The position numbers were made by a program, and so were the translations under genes. Positions 6,300 to 8,423 of a DNA stretch of 8,423 bases are shown here, piece by piece. Origin of the DNA: Gulosibacter massiliensis (lineage in GTDB: Bacteria; Actinomycetota; Actinomycetes; Actinomycetales; Microbacteriaceae); NCBI GenBank assembly GCA_945901035.1, contig CAMDKN010000051.1, forward strand, positions 1 through 8,423, given 5' to 3'. Each line of letters opens with the position of its first letter. The first letter of the stretch is position 1. The notes beneath the pieces were generated by a model, which saw only the letters and a list, made by a program, of their open reading frames with translations, had not been told where the DNA came from and made no database searches.

Positions 6300-7757
6300 C
6301 TACGACGACTGGTTTTCTTCCACCCACCGCAGATATTCGGGGGTCACGGTTCCGGTGACGTAGTCGCCGGTGAAACACGACATTTCAAGTTCCGTCAGGT
6401 TGCTGCCCTCGAGAATCGCGCTCTTCATGTCGTCGACCTCTTGATAGATGAGGTGGTCGGCGCCGATCTCGGACGCGATTTCGGGAATCTTGCGTCCGGC
6501 GGCAACCAGTTCGGCCCGGTTCGGCATATTGATGCCGTAGACGTGGGGGAAGCGAACGGGTGGCGCCGCTGAAGTGAACGTCACCGAGTTGGCGCCAGCA
6601 TTGCGCGCCATCTCGACAATCTCGCGTGAGGTCGTTCCGCGCACGATCGAATCGTCAACGATGAGGACGTTCTTGCCCTTGAACTCCGACGGCATCGCAT
6701 TGAGTTTCTGTTTCACGCCCTTTCGGCGTTCCTCCTGGCCCGGCATGATGAACGTTCGGCCGACATAGCGGTTCTTGTAATACCCCTCGCGGTATTCGAT
6801 GCCCAGTTTGCGAGCGACTTGCAGTGCCGCGGGACGGGACGAGTCGGGTATGGGCATGACCACGTCGATGTCGCCCGCGGGTGCCCACTTCTCGATGGTG
6901 TCGGCGAGACGATCGCCCAGTCGGAGTCGCGCTTCGTACACCGAAATTCCATTCATGATCGAGTCGGGACGCGCGAGATAAACGTACTCAAACGAACAGG
7001 GGATTAGGACAGGGTTTTTCGCGCACTGTCGGGACACCAGTTCGCCATCGAGGGAAACGAAAATCGCTTCGCCCGGCTCGACGTCGCGGATGACCTCGTA
7101 CCCGGCCGATTCGAGGACGAGAGACTCGCTCGCGACCACCCATTCCGCGCCGACGAGCCCGGCGTTCCGTCGTCCGAGGACAAGGGGGCGAATGCCAAAC
7201 GGGTCGCGGAAGGCGAGAAGTCCGTGTCCGGCGATGAGGGCGATGGCGGCGTACGATCCTTCGACGCGTTCATGAAGCCTGGCAACCGCGTCGAACACGT
7301 TGTCGGGGGAAAATTTTTCGACGGTTGTTGCGGCCTGCAGTTCGTGAGCGAGGACGTTGACGAGAAGTTCGGTGTCCGAGTTGGTGTTGAGGTGTCGTCG
7401 GTCGTCCTCATTGAGCTCGCGGGTCAGTTCGCGTGTGTTCGTGAGGTTCCCGTTGTGGACGAGGATGATCCCGTACGGAGCGTTGACGAAAAACGGTTGG
7501 GCTTCCTCCTCCCGCTTTGCGTTTCCACGGGTGGCGTAGCGAACGTGACCCAGTCCGACGTTTCCGAGCAGTCCGCGCATGTCGCGGGTGCGAAACGCCT
7601 CGCGAACCTGACCCTTCGCCTTGGCCGAGTGGATGGTCGTGCCCTCGCAGGTGGCAATCCCGGTCGAGTCCTGACCGCGATGCTGCAATAGTGCGAGCGC
7701 GTCGTAGACCTGTTGATTGACGGGAGTTGTGGAGACGATTCCGACGATGCCGCACAT
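6300..7757 (-). CDS. purF: amidophosphoribosyltransferase (glutamine PRPP amidotransferase)
   Basis: First committed step: PRPP plus glutamine gives phosphoribosylamine. The 485 residues comprise an N-terminal Ntn glutaminase starting MCGIVGIV, in which Cys2 becomes the nucleophile after Met removal, so there is no propeptide as in Bacillus. Glutaminase motifs are QHRGQDSTG (25-33), HVRYATRG (71-78), HNGNL (101-105) and NSDTE (126-130). The phosphoribosyltransferase half has MPIPDSSRPAALQVA (301-315), YYKNRYVGRTFI (326-337) and the PRPP loop VLIVDDSIVRGTT (364-376). Of the four cysteines that hold the [4Fe-4S] cluster in Bacillus PurF, Cys254 and Cys461 match, but His405 and Glu458 occupy the other two places, so the cluster is probably absent. 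GAAGGAG lies 11 bases upstream. The gene points away from purM, with which it shares a 94-base control region. Confidence 0.97.
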   Translation of the reverse strand: MCGIVGIVSTTPVNQQVYDALALLQHRGQDSTGIATCEGTTIHSAKAKGQVREAFRTRDMRGLLGNVGLGHVRYATRGNAKREEEAQPFFVNAPYGIILVHNGNLTNTRELTRELNEDDRRHLNTNSDTELLVNVLAHELQAATTVEKFSPDNVFDAVARLHERVEGSYAAIALIAGHGLLAFRDPFGIRPLVLGRRNAGLVGAEWVVASESLVLESAGYEVIRDVEPGEAIFVSLDGELVSRQCAKNPVLIPCSFEYVYLARPDSIMNGISVYEARLRLGDRLADTIEKWAPAGDIDVVMPIPDSSRPAALQVARKLGIEYREGYYKNRYVGRTFIMPGQEERRKGVKQKLNAMPSEFKGKNVLIVDDSIVRGTTSREIVEMARNAGANSVTFTSAAPPVRFPHVYGINMPNRAELVAAGRKIPEIASEIGADHLIYQEVDDMKSAILEGSNLTELEMSCFTGDYVTGTVTPEYLRWVEENQSS

Positions 7758-7768
7758 GACGAGGCGAA

Positions 7769-7775
7769 CTCCTTC
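7769..7775 (-). promoter_or_regulatory. Shine-Dalgarno of purF
   Basis: GAAGGAG on the minus strand, 11 bases before the ATG. The match is strong but the spacing is on the long side. The start itself cannot move, because Cys2 must follow the initiator Met. Confidence 0.65.
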
Positions 7776-7785
7776 GAGTGAGTGT

Positions 7786-7803
7786 CGGTGCCGATCGGCT
7801 CCG
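7786..7803. promoter_or_regulatory. 18-base near-perfect palindrome in the purF leader, candidate operator
   Basis: CGGTGCCGATCGGCTCCG is symmetrical except at one mirrored pair (T opposite T). The central ten bases, GCCGATCGGC, are a perfect palindrome. Its centre is about 37 bases before the purF ATG and 57 bases before the purM ATG. It would overlap a purF start point near 7802 and sit upstream of the purM -10. It could bind a dimeric regulator, or fold in purF RNA as a short hairpin (two 3-base arms with a GATC loop). No known purine repressor box is recognised in it. Confidence 0.4.
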
Positions 7804-7808
7804 CAATC

Positions 7809-7817
7809 ATTCTCTCA
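7809..7817 (-). promoter_or_regulatory. weak candidate extended -10 of purF
   Basis: TGAGAGAAT on the minus strand matches an extended -10 (TGn then GAGAAT, four of six matches). TCGACA at 7834-7839 could serve as a -35, but the 19-base spacing is long. The start point would be near 7802, giving a leader of about 45 bases. This is the best candidate I find and it is weak. Confidence 0.25.
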
Positions 7818-7839
7818 CACCGCGAAAGTGGCGTGTCGA

Positions 7840-7845
7840 TAGAAT
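7840..7845 (+). promoter_or_regulatory. candidate -10 of a leaderless purM promoter
   Basis: TAGAAT is a near-consensus -10 box, six bases (TGCCCA) before the purM ATG at 7852. This places the transcription start on the A of the start codon. There is no Shine-Dalgarno between the box and the ATG, and no clear -35. Confidence 0.55.
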
Positions 7846-7851
7846 TGCCCA

Positions 7852-8423
7852 ATGACGGCATCGAATTCCTACTCGGCCGCCGGTGTCGACACCGAAGCGG
7901 GCGATCGCGCCGTCGAACTCATGAAGTCCGCGATTGCTGCGACACACGGCCCCGATGTTCTCGGGGGTGTGGGTGGTTTTGCCGGACTCATGGATGCGTC
8001 ATTCCTCAAGAATTTCCGCCGTCCGATTCTCGCGACCTCGACCGACGGTGTCGGCACCAAGGTCGCCATTGCGCAGGCGCTCGACGTTCACCACACGATC
8101 GGGCACGACCTCGTCGGGATGGTCGTGGACGACATCGTGGTCGTTGGCGCAAAGCCCATGTTCATGACCGACTACATCGCGTGCGGCAAGGTCGTTCCCG
8201 AGCGCATCGCCGAAATTGTGCGTGGAATCGCCGAGGCCTGCGCCTTGACGGGAACCGCGCTTGTCGGTGGCGAGACCGCCGAGCACCCGGGACTACTGGG
8301 CGAACACGACTACGACGTCGCCGGCGCGGCCGTCGGTGCGGTCGAGGCCGACGAGATGTTGGGTGCCGAGCGGGTTCAGCCGGGCGACGTCGTCATTGCG
8401 ATGGCGTCGAGCGGAATTCACTC
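7852..8423 (+). CDS. purM: phosphoribosylformylglycinamidine cyclo-ligase (AIR synthetase), 3' end outside the window
   Basis: Closes FGAM to AIR with ATP, directly using the product of PurS/PurQ/PurL. The frame is open from the ATG at 7852 to the right edge, giving 190 full codons of an expected 345-370. Visible motifs: GGVGGFAGL (38-46), the ATP-binding ATSTDGVGTK (61-70), GHDLVGMVVDDIVVVGAKPMFMTDY (84-108), ALVGGETAEHPG (136-147), YDVAGAAVG (154-162) and ASSGIH (185-190). Asp93 stands where enterobacterial PurM has Asn (VNDL), which I believe is common in actinobacteria. The start is chosen because the downstream sequence is in frame, because TAGAAT lies six bases upstream, and because the N-terminus has a typical length before the conserved GGVGG block. 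It is transcribed away from purF. Confidence 0.95.
   Translation, partial: MTASNSYSAAGVDTEAGDRAVELMKSAIAATHGPDVLGGVGGFAGLMDASFLKNFRRPILATSTDGVGTKVAIAQALDVHHTIGHDLVGMVVDDIVVVGAKPMFMTDYIACGKVVPERIAEIVRGIAEACALTGTALVGGETAEHPGLLGEHDYDVAGAAVGAVEADEMLGAERVQPGDVVIAMASSGIH

Noticed and set aside
7758..7851. Purine riboswitch or Bacillus-type PurR box in the purF-purM gap
   Set aside because: I see no conserved purine-aptamer core and no CCGAAC-type box; the gap is too short for an aptamer plus expression platform.

Overview
The window is a compact de novo purine biosynthesis cluster from a high-GC Gram-positive bacterium. Actinobacteria are indicated by the split PurS/PurQ/PurL system, by GTG starts at several genes, and by a gene set (purD, purC, purS, purQ, purL, an SCP-like gene, purF, purM) that is spread in similar order over one chromosomal region of mycobacteria. 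The style of the PurM and PurL sequences and a GC content that I judge by eye to be near 60% suggest a Microbacteriaceae-like lineage with moderate GC. The family placement is inference.

Layout from left to right. Bases 1-30 hold only the first ten codons of an unidentified minus-strand gene with a good ribosome binding site. Bases 97-5555 hold a five-gene minus-strand run, transcribed purD, purC, purS, purQ, purL. The genes are tightly packed (a 4-base overlap, a 1-base gap and a 12-base gap), apart from 122 bases between purC and purS that carry a second promoter candidate. A 38-base gap then separates purD from a plus-strand pair: an SCP-like (sterol carrier family) gene and a small two-helix membrane protein with a Lys/Thr/Pro-rich tail. 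These converge on purF (minus strand, 9 bases between stop codons). A 94-base gap separates purF from the divergent purM, which runs off the right edge.

Together the genes encode PurF (step 1), PurD (2), PurS/PurQ/PurL (4), PurM (5) and PurC (step 7, or 8 if the PurK/PurE steps are counted separately). The GAR transformylase, PurE/PurK, PurB and PurH are not in the window.

I see no new enzyme system; the core is ordinary. The points that deserve a second look are regulatory or evolutionary. (i) The purC stop codon sits where relatives are expected to have a conserved Tyr, and the frame stays open for 11 sensible codons beyond it. (ii) Three first-in-transcript genes (purD, SCP-like, purM) have a TAGnnT box 6-7 bases before the start codon and no Shine-Dalgarno, as expected of leaderless mRNAs. 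(iii) The purF leader contains an 18-base near-perfect palindrome. (iv) PurF keeps only two of the four cysteines that hold the Fe-S cluster in the Bacillus enzyme. (v) A small membrane protein of unknown function with a repeat-built basic tail sits among the purine genes.
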